DNA of 52,416 nucleotides from Chloroflexota bacterium (GCA_018969295.1 JAGWYN010000030.1:1-52416); one strand, 5' to 3'. Positions 8,690 through 18,450 are shown, numbered from the stretch's first letter. Translations and numbers: made by a program. Notes: generated by a model from the letters alone, not told the origin.

Positions 8690-10480
8690 ATGCTGACCGA
8701 ACTGCGCATCCAAAATTTTGCCATCATCGACGACCTGGGGTTGGAATTTGGCGCGGGTCTGAATATTTTGACCGGCGAAACCGGGGCTGGGAAATCGATC
8801 ATCATCGATGCAGTGGGGCTGCTGCTCGGCGACCGTGCTGCGGCAGAATGGGTGCGGGCAGGGGCCGAACTGGCACGGATCGAAGCCACCTTTTGTCTGC
8901 CCGCCGATGCCGAGCGGGCCGGTGAGATCAACGCGCTCCTCGAACAAGAAGGGCTGGACGACCCCGAAAACGCGCAGTGGGTCGCGTTGAGCCGGGAAGT
9001 CCGGCTGAACGGACGTACGATCTGTCGGGTCAACGGGCGCAGCGTCAGCGTGCAGCTGCTCGGCGAACTCACCAGCCTGCTGGTCGATGTGCACGGCCAA
9101 GGGGAGCACCTGAGCCTGCTGCAGCCACGCACCCATGTCCAGCTGCTCGACCGCTATGCCGGGCTGCTGCCTCTGCGCAGCCAGGTGACGGCTCGGGTGG
9201 CCGAGCTGCGCCGCGTGCGCACAGAGCTGCAGCAGCTGCGCCAGGAGGCGCACACGCTGGCCCAACGCATCGACCTGCTCAGCTTCCAAACAGACGAGAT
9301 CCTGGCTGCCCAGCTGCGCCCCGGCGAAGAGAGCGAGCTTGAATCTGAACGCCGCCGTCTGGGCAACGCGGCTGCCTTGACCAGCCTGGCCCAGGCAGCC
9401 GCCGCCATTCTCAGCCAGGGGGACGGCGAACTGCCCGGGGCGATCGACCAGGTCAGCGAGGCGGTCGGACGGCTGGAAAAGCTGGCCCGGATCGACCCTG
9501 ATTTTGCTGCCCGGGCCGACGAAGGACAAGCCCTGCTCGAACAGCTGAGCGAGCTGGCCCGCTCCCTGCAAGATTACGCCGAAACCCTCGAATTCAACCC
9601 GGAGCGGCTGGTCGAAGTCGAGGAACGCCTCGCGCTGATCAGCAATTTGAAACGCAAATACGGCGATTCGATCGAGCAGATCGTCGCCTTTGGCGGCCAG
9701 GCTCAGCGCGAGCTCGAGGAGCTGCAGGGCTGGGAAAGCCGCAGCTCAGAGCTGGAAGCCAGGGAAGAGCGGCTGCTGCGCGAGGTCGGCCGTCTGGCAG
9801 CCGACCTCAGCGCCCAACGCCGTGTTGCAGGAGAAGCGCTGGCCCGCCAGGTCGAACAGGCATTGGCCGAGTTGAAGATGGCGCGAGCCCGCTTTGGCGT
9901 TGCCGTCGCACAGACGCCCAGCCCCACAGGCGCCTATCTGCCAGAAGGACGTCGCGTGGCTTTTGACAGCCTGGGCGTCGACCAGGTCGAATTTTTGATC
10001 AGCGCCAATCCGGGCGAACCACTCAAACCGCTGGCACGGGTGGCCTCGGGCGGCGAGACCGCCCGGCTGATGCTGGCGCTCAAAAGCACCCTCGCCCATG
10101 CCGACGCGACACCGACCCTGATCTTCGACGAGATCGACCAGGGCATCGGCGGGCGGGTCGGCGCCCTGGTCGGCCAGAAACTCTGGCAGCTGACCAGCCC
10201 GCCCGCCAGCCACACGCCAGCCCCCCACCAGGTCCTCTGTATCACCCACCTCCCACAGCTGGCCGCCTTCGGGGACCACCACTTTACCGTCAGCAAGCAG
10301 ATCGTGCTGCAAGAAAGTACCGAACGCACCCACACCGTCGTGCGTACGCTGGACAGCCAACAGCGGGTCGAAGAGTTGATGCAAATGCTGGGTGCCCAGA
10401 GCGAAGCTGGCCGCCGCTCGGTCGAAGAGATGCTCGGCGAGGTCGCCCAGGTCAAACAAGGAGCGCTGGTTCTCCGCTGA
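8690..10480 (+). CDS. recN: DNA repair protein RecN
   Basis: SMC-like ATPase that gathers broken DNA ends for recombination in the cytoplasm. 596 residues, close to the family norm. Walker A is GETGAGKS (residues 29-36). A long helical, Glu/Arg-rich middle (about 150-390) would form the short coiled coil. The C-terminal half holds the signature ASGGETARLMLALK, Walker B LIFDEIDQGIGG and the switch phrase CITHLPQLAA. Two in-frame ATGs are 18 bases apart; the second (8690) gives the usual RecN start MLTELRIQNFAI. No Shine-Dalgarno sequence is visible. It is divergent from the PptH-like gene across about 190 bases. Confidence 0.95.
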   Translation: MLTELRIQNFAIIDDLGLEFGAGLNILTGETGAGKSIIIDAVGLLLGDRAAAEWVRAGAELARIEATFCLPADAERAGEINALLEQEGLDDPENAQWVALSREVRLNGRTICRVNGRSVSVQLLGELTSLLVDVHGQGEHLSLLQPRTHVQLLDRYAGLLPLRSQVTARVAELRRVRTELQQLRQEAHTLAQRIDLLSFQTDEILAAQLRPGEESELESERRRLGNAAALTSLAQAAAAILSQGDGELPGAIDQVSEAVGRLEKLARIDPDFAARADEGQALLEQLSELARSLQDYAETLEFNPERLVEVEERLALISNLKRKYGDSIEQIVAFGGQAQRELEELQGWESRSSELEAREERLLREVGRLAADLSAQRRVAGEALARQVEQALAELKMARARFGVAVAQTPSPTGAYLPEGRRVAFDSLGVDQVEFLISANPGEPLKPLARVASGGETARLMLALKSTLAHADATPTLIFDEIDQGIGGRVGALVGQKLWQLTSPPASHTPAPHQVLCITHLPQLAAFGDHHFTVSKQIVLQESTERTHTVVRTLDSQQRVEELMQMLGAQSEAGRRSVEEMLGEVAQVKQGALVLR

Positions 10481-10510
10481 GCACCAGACGCCGCACACAA
10501 GGACAGAGCC

Positions 10511-11356
10511 ATGACCCACACCTGGCGTACCTATCTGACCGACTACAACGAAGGGCTCGGCCTCGTTTACGAACGCTTTGTGCTCAACGATTTCCTGCTG
10601 CAGCTCTGCCAGCAACATGGGGTGCGCTCCGTGCTCGAAGCCCCTTTGTATGGGATGGCAGGTGTCAGCGGCATCAACACGGTCGTGCTGGCACGCGCCG
10701 GGGTCGCAGTCACGCTGGTCGACGATACCCAGGAACGGATCGCCGGCGTCCAACGGATCTGGCAGGAGGATCTGCAGCTGCCCGCCAATCTGGTCTGCAT
10801 CGACCCGGGCGGCTGGGGACAGCTCCCCTTTGCAGACCGGTCCTTTGACCTGACCTGGGAGTGGGCGGGGCTCTGGTATCTGGCAGACCCCGCCAGCCTG
10901 CTGCGCGAGCTGGTACGCACCAGCCGCAACCTCGTCTTCGTCGCCATGCCCAACCCGCTCCAGGTCGGCTACTGGACGCGCAAGTGGGTGATCGACCGCG
11001 AATTTTTTACTGCCCACGACGAACGCTGGACCGATCTCGGCCGCATTCGGCGGCTGCTTGAAGCCGCTGGCGTCCAGATTCTGGCCGAAGGTGTGCTCGA
11101 CACTCCCCCCTGGCCCGACACCGTCATGCCGGCCAATGAGGTGCTCAAACGGCTGGGAATCCGCAGCCAGACCCTCGAAGCACAGTTCACCGGCTCGGGC
11201 TGGCACTGGAGCACGATGGCCTATTACCTGGGCCAGGAACCCGACCTGCGCGACCGGGTGATGCGCTACGCCTGGCTCGACCAGGCACCGTTGCCCTGGC
11301 AGCTCAAAGCCCTTTGGGCCCACCACCGCTATCTGGTCGGTCGCGTGGCCCGCTGA
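10511..11356 (+). CDS. Class I SAM-dependent methyltransferase-like protein
   Basis: 281 residues. The N-terminal half looks like a Rossmann methyltransferase: VRSVLEAPLYG in the place of motif I, VTLVDDT for the acidic residue that holds the ribose, CIDPGGWGQLPFADRSFDLTW for motifs II and III, and LLRELVRTSRN further on. Motif I is unusual in having PLYGM instead of a clear GxGxG, so SAM binding is likely but not certain. The C-terminal half is Trp-rich with no fold I recognise. AAGGA lies about seven bases before the ATG. It sits 30 bases after recN and 75 before pgm. The substrate is unknown; hydrophobic segments are absent, so it is probably cytosolic. Confidence 0.65.
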   Translation: MTHTWRTYLTDYNEGLGLVYERFVLNDFLLQLCQQHGVRSVLEAPLYGMAGVSGINTVVLARAGVAVTLVDDTQERIAGVQRIWQEDLQLPANLVCIDPGGWGQLPFADRSFDLTWEWAGLWYLADPASLLRELVRTSRNLVFVAMPNPLQVGYWTRKWVIDREFFTAHDERWTDLGRIRRLLEAAGVQILAEGVLDTPPWPDTVMPANEVLKRLGIRSQTLEAQFTGSGWHWSTMAYYLGQEPDLRDRVMRYAWLDQAPLPWQLKALWAHHRYLVGRVAR

Positions 11357-11431
11357 GGAGAGGCCCCCCAAACAGGACACCTGCGCGCACTGGCCAGGTG
11401 CCGAGGAAACGTTGAAAAGAAAGGAGACCGT

Positions 11432-13075
11432 ATGACCAATCCGCTGGCCGGACAGCCGGCCCCCCGCACATTGCTGCAAAACATCCCACGCCTGGTTGCA
11501 GCGTACTACACGCAGGAGCCAGACCCTGACAACCCGGCCCACCAGGTGGCTTTCGGCACTTCAGGCCATCGCGGCACCTCACTGCGCAACTCCTTCAACG
11601 AAAAGCACATCCTGGCCATCAGCCAGGCGATCTGCGACCATCGGCGGGCGACCGGGGTGGAGGGGCCCCTCTTTTTGGGGATGGACACCCACGCCCTCTC
11701 TGAACCTGCGCTGGTGACAGCAGTCGAAGTGTTGGCGGCCAACGACATCGAACTGGTGCTCCAGGCCGGGATGGGCTACACGCCAACCCCGGTCATCTCC
11801 CATGCGATCCTGACCTACAACCGCAACCGCCATGCCCACCTGGCAGATGGCATTGTGATCACCCCTTCGCACAACCCCCCCGAGGACGGCGGCTTCAAAT
11901 ACAACCCCCCCAGCGGCGGGCCCGCCGACACGACAGCAACCCGGCAGATCGAACGCCGCGCCAACGAGCTGCTGCGCAGCGGCCTGCAGGAGGTTCGACG
12001 TCTACCCTGGGGGCGAGCCAAGACAGCCCCCTGCACGCACGAATATGACTTCGTCGCCGACTACGTCGCCGACCTCAAAGACGTGCTCGATCTTGAGGCG
12101 ATCGCCGGTGCCGGCCTGCGCATCGGGGTCGATCCGATGGGGGGGGCGAGCACCGCATACTGGGAGCCGATCGCCCAGACCTACGGCCTTGACCTCACAG
12201 TGGTCAACCGTGTGGTCGACCCGACCTTTGGGTTTATGACCGTCGACCATGACGGCAAAATCCGCATGGACTGTTCGTCGCCCGCTGCCATGGCCAGCCT
12301 GATCCAGCTCAAAGAGCAATTTGACATTGCCTTTGGCAACGACCCCGACGCTGACCGGCACGGGATCGTCACCCGCAGTGCCGGGCTGCTCAACCCCAAC
12401 CACTATCTGGCGGTGGCGGTCCACTACCTCTTTCAACACCGGCCCGGCTGGCGCAGCGACGCTGCGGTCGGCAAGACACTGGTCTCCAGTTCGATGATCG
12501 ACCGGGTGGCCGCCAGCCTCAACCGCACGCTGGCCGAGGTTCCGGTCGGGTTCAAATTTTTTGTCGACGGCCTGCTGAGCGGTGCATTTGGCTTTGGCGG
12601 CGAAGAGAGCGCCGGGGCCGCCTTCCTGCGCCGTCGCGGGACCGTCTGGACCACCGACAAGGATGGCATTCTGCTCAACCTGCTGGCCGCCGAGATCACC
12701 GCCACCACCGGCAAAGACCCGGGCGAACACTATCGGGCGCTGGAAGAACGCTTTGGCCGCTCTTTTTATGCCCGCATCGACGCGCCCGCCAACCGACAGC
12801 AAAAGGCCCTCCTGGCCCACCTCTCCCCCGAAAAGGTCCGGGCCCAAAGCCTGGGCGGCGAAGCCATCCTGGCCCGCCTGACCCAGGCCCCGTACAACCA
12901 GGCCCCGCTCGGCGGGGTGAAGGTGGTGGCGGCCAACGGCTGGTTTGCAGCACGTCCCTCGGGGACCGAAGAGGTCTACAAGATCTACGCAGAAAGTTTC
13001 CTGAGCGCAGAACATCTGCGCCAGATCCAAATCGAAGCCCAACAGATGGTCAGCGAGGCCTTCGACGCCCCCTGA
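11432..13075 (+). CDS. pgm: Phosphoglucomutase
   Basis: Interconverts glucose 1-phosphate and glucose 6-phosphate, linking glycolysis to glycogen, trehalose and nucleotide-sugar synthesis. 547 residues, as in the alpha-D-glucose-phosphate-specific family. Visible motifs are FGTSGHRGTS (about 41-50), the phosphoserine loop ITPSHNPPEDGG (S146), the Mg loop GNDPDADRHGI (about 303-313), the sugar-binding FGGEESAGA and the phosphate-binding RPSGTEEVYKIY near the C-terminus. AAGGAGA lies about five bases before the ATG. No other sugar-phosphate gene is adjacent. Confidence 0.95.
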   Translation: MTNPLAGQPAPRTLLQNIPRLVAAYYTQEPDPDNPAHQVAFGTSGHRGTSLRNSFNEKHILAISQAICDHRRATGVEGPLFLGMDTHALSEPALVTAVEVLAANDIELVLQAGMGYTPTPVISHAILTYNRNRHAHLADGIVITPSHNPPEDGGFKYNPPSGGPADTTATRQIERRANELLRSGLQEVRRLPWGRAKTAPCTHEYDFVADYVADLKDVLDLEAIAGAGLRIGVDPMGGASTAYWEPIAQTYGLDLTVVNRVVDPTFGFMTVDHDGKIRMDCSSPAAMASLIQLKEQFDIAFGNDPDADRHGIVTRSAGLLNPNHYLAVAVHYLFQHRPGWRSDAAVGKTLVSSSMIDRVAASLNRTLAEVPVGFKFFVDGLLSGAFGFGGEESAGAAFLRRRGTVWTTDKDGILLNLLAAEITATTGKDPGEHYRALEERFGRSFYARIDAPANRQQKALLAHLSPEKVRAQSLGGEAILARLTQAPYNQAPLGGVKVVAANGWFAARPSGTEEVYKIYAESFLSAEHLRQIQIEAQQMVSEAFDAP

Positions 13076-13125
13076 CTGGCACCTGCCTCCCTCCAGGAGC
13101 TGCCTGAACGAAACGAGAGCAACCC

Positions 13126-14415
13126 ATGCAAATCACCAGCGCAGAAGAAGCGGTCAAAGCCATCAAATCGAACGATCGCGTCTTTGTCCACGGAGGCGTT
13201 GCCACCCCCGCCCAGCTCGTCCTGGCCCTGACAGCCAGGGCAGAAGAGCTGCGCGATGTGGAGATCGTCCACCTGCACACCGAAGGCCCAGCCCCCTACG
13301 CCGCCGCCAATTACACAGCCAGCTTTCGCACCAACTGCCTCTTTGTCGGTGCCAACATCCGCAACGCAGTCAACGAAGGGCTGGCCGACTATATCCCAAT
13401 CTTTTTGAGCGAAGTGCCCGGGCTTTTCCGCCGCGGGATCCTGCCGCTCGACATCGCCCTGGTCCAAGTCTCTCCTCCAGATCGCCACGGTTTCTGTTCA
13501 CTCGGTGTGTCCGTGGATGTGGCGCGCGCAGCCGTGCAGGTCGCCCGCCATGTGATCGCCCAGATCAACCCCAACATGCCGCGCACCCACGGCGACGGGT
13601 TGCTCCATGTCAGCGCCCTCCACAGCGCCGTGGTCGTCGACGATCCGCTCCCTGAAATCGTCGCCAGCCAGCCTACCCCGGTGGAAAGTGCGATCGGCCG
13701 GTATGTCGCCGAGCTGATCGAGGACGGCGCCACCTTGCAGATGGGGATCGGCGCCATCCCCAATGCAGTGCTCTCCGCCCTGCACACCCACCGCGACCTG
13801 GGCATCCACACGGAGATGTTTGCCGACGGTGCCATCGACCTGATCGAACGGGGAGTGGTCAACAACGCCCAAAAACGCATCCACCCTGGCAAGGTCGTCA
13901 GCTCGTTTGCGATGGGCACCCGCCGTCTCTACGACTTCATCGACGACAACCCACAGGTTGTGATGCTTGATGTCGCTTATGTCAATGATACGGCGGTGAT
14001 CCGCCGCAACCCACGCGTCACGGCGATCAACAGCGCGATCGAGGTGGATCTGACCGGCCAGGTGGCTGCCGACTCGATGGGCACGGTGCAGTATTCAGGG
14101 GTAGGTGGGCAGATGGATTTTGTGCGCGGGGCTGCTCTCTCCGAGGGGGGCAAGCCGATCATCGCGCTGCCGTCGGCGACCAGCAAAGGCATCTCGCGCA
14201 TCGTACCCCATCTGCGGCTGGGGTCTGGCGTGGTGACCACGCGCGCCCACGTCCACTATGTGGTCACCGAGTATGGGATCGCCTATCTCTACGGCCGGAA
14301 CCTGCGCCAGCGGGCGCGAGCGCTGATCGACATCGCCCACCCCGCCCATCGTCAGGAGCTTGAAAAAATGGCCTGGGAACGTTTCAAGCGTTGGCCCGAG
14401 CAGAGCCAGGGATGA
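13126..14415 (+). CDS. Acetyl-CoA hydrolase/transferase (4-hydroxybutyrate CoA-transferase type)
   Basis: Family I-like CoA-transferase of 429 residues, the usual size. It moves CoA between acyl-CoA and a carboxylate such as acetate, succinate, propionate or 4-hydroxybutyrate. The N-terminal domain opens with ITSAEEAVKAIKSNDRVFVHGG; the C-terminal domain carries LGIHTEMFADG, where the Glu would form the glutamyl-CoA thioester, then KVVSSFAMGT, VGGQMDFVRGA and VVTEYGIAYLYG, all typical. GAGAG precedes the ATG by about eight bases. The stop overlaps the next gene's start as ATGA. The exact acyl substrate cannot be told; a fermentative or acetate-activating role is inference. Confidence 0.85.
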   Translation: MQITSAEEAVKAIKSNDRVFVHGGVATPAQLVLALTARAEELRDVEIVHLHTEGPAPYAAANYTASFRTNCLFVGANIRNAVNEGLADYIPIFLSEVPGLFRRGILPLDIALVQVSPPDRHGFCSLGVSVDVARAAVQVARHVIAQINPNMPRTHGDGLLHVSALHSAVVVDDPLPEIVASQPTPVESAIGRYVAELIEDGATLQMGIGAIPNAVLSALHTHRDLGIHTEMFADGAIDLIERGVVNNAQKRIHPGKVVSSFAMGTRRLYDFIDDNPQVVMLDVAYVNDTAVIRRNPRVTAINSAIEVDLTGQVAADSMGTVQYSGVGGQMDFVRGAALSEGGKPIIALPSATSKGISRIVPHLRLGSGVVTTRAHVHYVVTEYGIAYLYGRNLRQRARALIDIAHPAHRQELEKMAWERFKRWPEQSQG

Positions 14416-15023
14416 GTGTCGGGCCGACGCTGGTCTCGCTTGACGCCATCCATGCCGAAGCAGCGGCCAGGCTGCACATGGAAGGGCAGCCTGGCACCTT
14501 CCTGACCCGCCTGGGGGCGGACGTCTTGACAGTGTTGTACCGCACGCTGCCGAGCTCGACAGGGGGGTTCGGCTATGCTATGGTGGCGCACCCCCAAGAG
14601 GTGCTGGGCTTTGTCAGTGCCACGACGCAGACAGGCGCCCTGTTCTGGGAGATGGGCACCCGCCGCCTGCCTGCCCTGCTTCCGCCGCTGCTTCGCCGCT
14701 TTGTGCGCAACCCTGCACTGGCACTGCTTGCCTTGCAGACGGTCACCTACCCCTTGCTGCACCCGGCGGATCCTGTGCCAGCCGCAGAGCTGCTCTCGAT
14801 CATGGTGCGCAGCGACCTGCGCGGGGAAGGCGTCGGCACCCTGCTGCTGGCTGCGCTGCGGGCAGAGTGCCAGCGCCGTGCGTTGGCTGCGCTCGACGTC
14901 ACGGTCGCTGCGGCCAACGCCGGCGCCCAGCGATTTTACCAACGCCACGGCTTTGTCTGCACCCAGCGTTTCGTGTTGTACGGCCAGCCGATGTACCGCT
15001 ATCGTGCTGTTTTTGCACCCTGA
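14412..15023 (+). CDS. GNAT-family N-acetyltransferase
   Basis: 203 residues from ATG 14412, which overlaps the CoA-transferase stop (ATGA), so the two are translationally coupled. The GNAT core is in the C-terminal half: LLSIMVRSDLRGEGVGTLLL is beta4 plus the acetyl-CoA loop (R-G-E-G-V-G), then ALDVTVAAANAGAQRFYQRHGF is the usual end of the fold. The N-terminal part (AARLHMEGQPGTFLTRLG) resembles GNATs that act on small molecules or cell-surface sugars. The 3' end overlaps the convergent flavoenzyme gene by 25 bases. Substrate unknown. Confidence 0.85.
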   Translation: MSVGPTLVSLDAIHAEAAARLHMEGQPGTFLTRLGADVLTVLYRTLPSSTGGFGYAMVAHPQEVLGFVSATTQTGALFWEMGTRRLPALLPPLLRRFVRNPALALLALQTVTYPLLHPADPVPAAELLSIMVRSDLRGEGVGTLLLAALRAECQRRALAALDVTVAAANAGAQRFYQRHGFVCTQRFVLYGQPMYRYRAVFAP

Positions 15024-16192
15024 TAGCGCGAGGCTTCTTCGATCTGGACCCCTGCCCCCAACGAACGCCAGCGGAATTTGGCAGCCCAGCCGTTGGATCG
15101 CCCCTCGGCGACGTCGGCGATGAGCGGGCCGAGCACCGGCGCAAATTTGAAGGCATGGCCGGAGCCGCCAGCCGCCACGACCAGGCCAGGACGCTGGGGA
15201 TGGTGGTCGATCCAGAAATGGCCGTCGAGCGTGTCGCTGTAGAGGCAGCGACGTGTGTAGACCACCTCAGCGTCGAGCAGGGCCGGAAAGGTGAAGGCCA
15301 GAAACCGACGCAGATGCTCCAGATCGCTGGCGTAAACCAGACGCTCGTCTTTTTCGGCGTGCAACGTCACGCCGACCCCATGATTGGCCAGCTTGACAAC
15401 CCCTTCGCGCAGCAGCGGAAACCCATACCAGCCGGTGTGGGCCACATCTGCGGTGAATGTCGTCAGCTGGGGGACCTGAAAAAGCGTGGGGTCGAACGGT
15501 TTGAGATGGAAGACCGGGTGGCCGGTCGCCTGCATCACGGCGGCCAGCTCGGGGAGTAGGTGGTGGGTCCAGGCACCGGCGGCCACAATGGTGAGATCAG
15601 CGGCCAACGCTTCGCCCTCTCGCGTCTGGACACCGGTGACCCGCCCTCTCCGCTCGATCAGCGTCTTTGCGGTCTGTCCCTGCCAAATCTGCACGCCCAG
15701 CTGTTTGGCCCGGTGCTGCAGCGCCTCGATCAGCCGCCCGCTTTCCACATAGCCGCCGCGCGAGCCGAAGAAGCCGTCGACGTAGTGGTCGGCATTCCAG
15801 GCTGGAAAACGGGCGCGCAGCGCTGCACTGTCCATCCGCTCCAGCTGATGGCCTTCCGAACGCAGCGTCTCGTAGCTGGTCCACAGATAGTCGCCCGGCT
15901 GCATCGGCGTGCGCGACAACATCAGCACGCCGGTGTTGTGGTAGAACGATTCACCGAGTTCAGCGTTCCAGGCCAGGAAACCGTCGATCGAACGATCGAC
16001 CATCTGCGTGTACTGGCGGTCTGTGCCATATTCCATACGCACGACCTTGCTGACGTCGGTCGATGCAGCCAGCGGATGCGGGATCGGGCCAGGGTCGATC
16101 AGGGTGACCTGTCGGCCACGCTGCCGGAGTTCGAGGGCGGCGGTGATGCCGTAGACACCGCCGCCGACGACCAGAATCTCGGTGGTATGCAT
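14999..16192 (-). CDS. FAD-dependent amine oxidase, monomeric sarcosine oxidase family
   Basis: 397 residues, the family's usual length. The N-terminal dinucleotide site is VVGGGVYGITAALEL (about 8-22) and the family motif STDVSKVVRMEYG is at about 44-56. C316 in TRRCLYSDT falls where monomeric sarcosine oxidase attaches its FAD covalently (C315 there), followed by VVAAGGSGHAFKFAPVLG, the FAD-binding ending. The enzymes demethylate sarcosine, N-methyltryptophan or related secondary amines, making H2O2; which one cannot be told. The start ATG 16192 opens directly on the Rossmann strand. Its 3' end overlaps the convergent GNAT gene. Confidence 0.88.
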   Translation of the reverse strand: MHTTEILVVGGGVYGITAALELRQRGRQVTLIDPGPIPHPLAASTDVSKVVRMEYGTDRQYTQMVDRSIDGFLAWNAELGESFYHNTGVLMLSRTPMQPGDYLWTSYETLRSEGHQLERMDSAALRARFPAWNADHYVDGFFGSRGGYVESGRLIEALQHRAKQLGVQIWQGQTAKTLIERRGRVTGVQTREGEALAADLTIVAAGAWTHHLLPELAAVMQATGHPVFHLKPFDPTLFQVPQLTTFTADVAHTGWYGFPLLREGVVKLANHGVGVTLHAEKDERLVYASDLEHLRRFLAFTFPALLDAEVVYTRRCLYSDTLDGHFWIDHHPQRPGLVVAAGGSGHAFKFAPVLGPLIADVAEGRSNGWAAKFRWRSLGAGVQIEEASRYQGAKTAR

Positions 16193-16217
16193 GAACGGTT
16201 CCTTTGCAAAGTCTGTT

Positions 16218-16252
16218 GGGCGGGGTGGGGCCTCTGGGGCCCCACCCCGCCC
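16218..16252 (-). terminator. GC-rich hairpin after the C11 protease gene
   Basis: Perfect 15-base arms (16218-16232 with 16238-16252, GGGCGGGGTGGGGCC) around a 5-base loop, 23 bases after the C11 stop. No T-run follows on the minus strand, so it may act as a mRNA-stabilising end or a weak terminator rather than a textbook one. Confidence 0.6.
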
Positions 16253-16275
16253 AAGGTGGATGGGGTCTGTGGGGT

Positions 16276-18450
16276 CTACTCTTCCCGAACGTAGACGGTC
16301 GCGTACTCGGCGATGGTGTTGTCGAGCAGGTCGCTGACCAGGATGCCGAGCGAATACTCGCCGGGATAGCTATCGTAGGCGTTCACGGTGAAAGGTTTGC
16401 TGCCAAAGGTGAGGGTGTCTCCGTTGTACTCGCCGATCTCCCACTCGCCCTCTTCGTCCAACTGGTACCATTGTTCCAGGATCGTGAAGGTGTCGCCGGC
16501 CTGTGGGGTCAGCGCCCGGGGCGCTCCAGTTCCCTCTGCGCCTGTGAAGGCCAGCATCCCTTTGTATTCCAGCAGGCCGTTGAACTTCAGGATCGCGTAG
16601 CGTTCCTGGCCGCTGTCTGCAAAGGTATAGATGCCGCGCACGTCGTATTCTCCCTCCTGGTCGCTGGCCCCATAGACTGCCGGTTCCAAGAGGGCAAACG
16701 CTTCGGTCTCGCCGTCGCTCAGGCTGTAGAGGGTCGGCTCCCATTCGAAGATAAACTCTTCCAGGTCCGCTGCACTCCAGGCTGGGTAATAGATGCCGTC
16801 GAACTCGACCGTCTCTTCGGCGGCGACATAGTCCAGATCCTCGACCACATAGGCTTCGCTCTCTTCGTCGTAGCGCGAGACTTCGATATAGACATAGCCG
16901 ACATTTTCGCCGCTGATCTGTGTGCTGAGCAGCGTGCTCTCCCCAGCGGTGATCTCGTCCTGGCTGACCTCGAGCGGCTCCATGCTCAATTCGGTGTCGA
17001 TGCCAGGGGCGGCCATTTCAGGGGCCGTCTCCAGCATCGGCACGGCGTAGTCTGCCAGGTCGAACTCGGCGGCGTTCTCTGCATCGAGCAGCTCGGGTTC
17101 TACCGCATCGGGGTCGACATCCTGGTTGGTGTAGTGGAAGACCAGAAACTCATCCCACAGCGAGGCACCCGCAAAACGGCTGGCGTAGCCGGTGTAGGAG
17201 AGTTCGCTGAGTTCGGTGCCGACCGCAGCCAGCAGTTCGGGGACGGGGAAAAAGATCGAGAAGCCGCTGGCGCCAGGGCGCCCTGGCCCATGTTTTTCAG
17301 CCAGGATGGCCGCCAGATAGGCTCGGTTCAAGGTGCGCGCGGCGGCAGTGAGTTCTTTGGACTGGGCCAGTTCTGTCACAAGGCCCACAAAATTGCCCAG
17401 GTCCAGGTACGGGGAAGGGATCTCTTCGCCGAAGACGCTCTCGAAGGTCTGGGCATAGGTGCGAGCCCGCGCGATCGCCTCCGGGTCTACCTCGGTGAGC
17501 GCATAGGCAAACTCGTTGAGTGCCTCGATCAGCGCCGGGAATTTGGTCAGGTCGACGGCGGTCAGCGTGACCGACTGGCTTTCCAGCTCCGCCAGCTCGT
17601 CCGGGTCGACGGTGTCTTCGGTGCCGTACACGTCCAGCACGTAGTCGCCGCGGGCCTCGTCGTCCTGGATACGGACATCTTCTGCAATATAACTGGCCAC
17701 GATGGTTTTGGCCAGATCGCGGCCAGACTGACCTGGCTTGTTCTCCAGGCTGCCCAGCAGCTCCGCATAGGCCCAGCCGATTGCAGGTTCGGTCTCCTGG
17801 GAGGCGACTGCGTAGCGGGCATAGGGGGCGACCCCAGCCAGGGCCTCCACCTGGCTCATCAGGCAGGCGTCGAAGCCGACCAGTTCGAAGTGCGCCACCC
17901 CAGTTTCTGCAAGAATTTCCGCCAGTGCCAGGTCGATCTCGTTGATGGTCAGGCTGCTGCCGTCGGCGGGGGCGTCGTCGTTCCAGCCGCCGACCCAGCC
18001 GGCACCGTGGTCAGAAAGAATCAACGCATACTTGCGGGCCGGGTAGGTCGTCATCGCCCAGACAGCAAAATCGACCAAGGTTTCGGGAGCCCCACTGTCG
18101 ATCTCGCCCAGATCCTCGATCTCCTCCGAGGCCAGCGCGGAGAGGTCGTCGTCCTGGGTGACCAGGAAACGCTTGGCCGTCGTCCAATCCCCGTCGCCGT
18201 CGAAGCCGCCTTCATAGCGGTCCAGCTGCGACACGATCGTGACAGCATCGCTCGACCCGACCCACTCTGCCTCGTTGAGATCGATGAAAATATCCTGTTC
18301 GAGCACTTCGTCGTCGGCATTTTGGTAGAGCATCACTAGCCATTCCCGCTCATCCTCCTGGCGAGGGGGGGCGGCGTTGGCTGGCACCAACCCTGACATG
18401 GCCAGGACGGCGGCGGCGAGCGCGGCCAGAACCTTGTTGAGACTGCACAT
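16276..18450 (-). CDS. Secreted clostripain-family (C11) cysteine protease
   Basis: 724 residues from ATG 18450, chosen because GAGGAG lies eight bases upstream and a signal peptide ending VPANA follows; the frame runs further up without such signals. The peptidase domain (about 35-450) holds the dyad H148 (ILSDHGAGW) and C196 (FDACLMSQ), in the same order and with similar spacing as clostripain and PmC11. GFSIFFP is also typical. The C-terminal 270 residues are very acidic beta-rich domains without a name known to me; they lack the LP tail of the other secreted proteases. C11 enzymes usually prefer Arg or Lys and need self-cleavage and calcium. Divergent from ruvB. Confidence 0.9.
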   Translation of the reverse strand: MCSLNKVLAALAAAVLAMSGLVPANAAPPRQEDEREWLVMLYQNADDEVLEQDIFIDLNEAEWVGSSDAVTIVSQLDRYEGGFDGDGDWTTAKRFLVTQDDDLSALASEEIEDLGEIDSGAPETLVDFAVWAMTTYPARKYALILSDHGAGWVGGWNDDAPADGSSLTINEIDLALAEILAETGVAHFELVGFDACLMSQVEALAGVAPYARYAVASQETEPAIGWAYAELLGSLENKPGQSGRDLAKTIVASYIAEDVRIQDDEARGDYVLDVYGTEDTVDPDELAELESQSVTLTAVDLTKFPALIEALNEFAYALTEVDPEAIARARTYAQTFESVFGEEIPSPYLDLGNFVGLVTELAQSKELTAAARTLNRAYLAAILAEKHGPGRPGASGFSIFFPVPELLAAVGTELSELSYTGYASRFAGASLWDEFLVFHYTNQDVDPDAVEPELLDAENAAEFDLADYAVPMLETAPEMAAPGIDTELSMEPLEVSQDEITAGESTLLSTQISGENVGYVYIEVSRYDEESEAYVVEDLDYVAAEETVEFDGIYYPAWSAADLEEFIFEWEPTLYSLSDGETEAFALLEPAVYGASDQEGEYDVRGIYTFADSGQERYAILKFNGLLEYKGMLAFTGAEGTGAPRALTPQAGDTFTILEQWYQLDEEGEWEIGEYNGDTLTFGSKPFTVNAYDSYPGEYSLGILVSDLLDNTIAEYATVYVREE

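Noticed and set aside
9746..11542. 598-codon minus-strand frame
   Set aside because: It crosses recN, the methyltransferase and the pgm start in antisense and shows no family features or ribosome-binding site.
16204..18339. 711-codon open frame opposite the C11 protease gene
   Set aside because: It is antisense to a protein with complete catalytic motifs, has low-complexity composition and no recognisable domain; long shadow frames are expected in GC-rich DNA.
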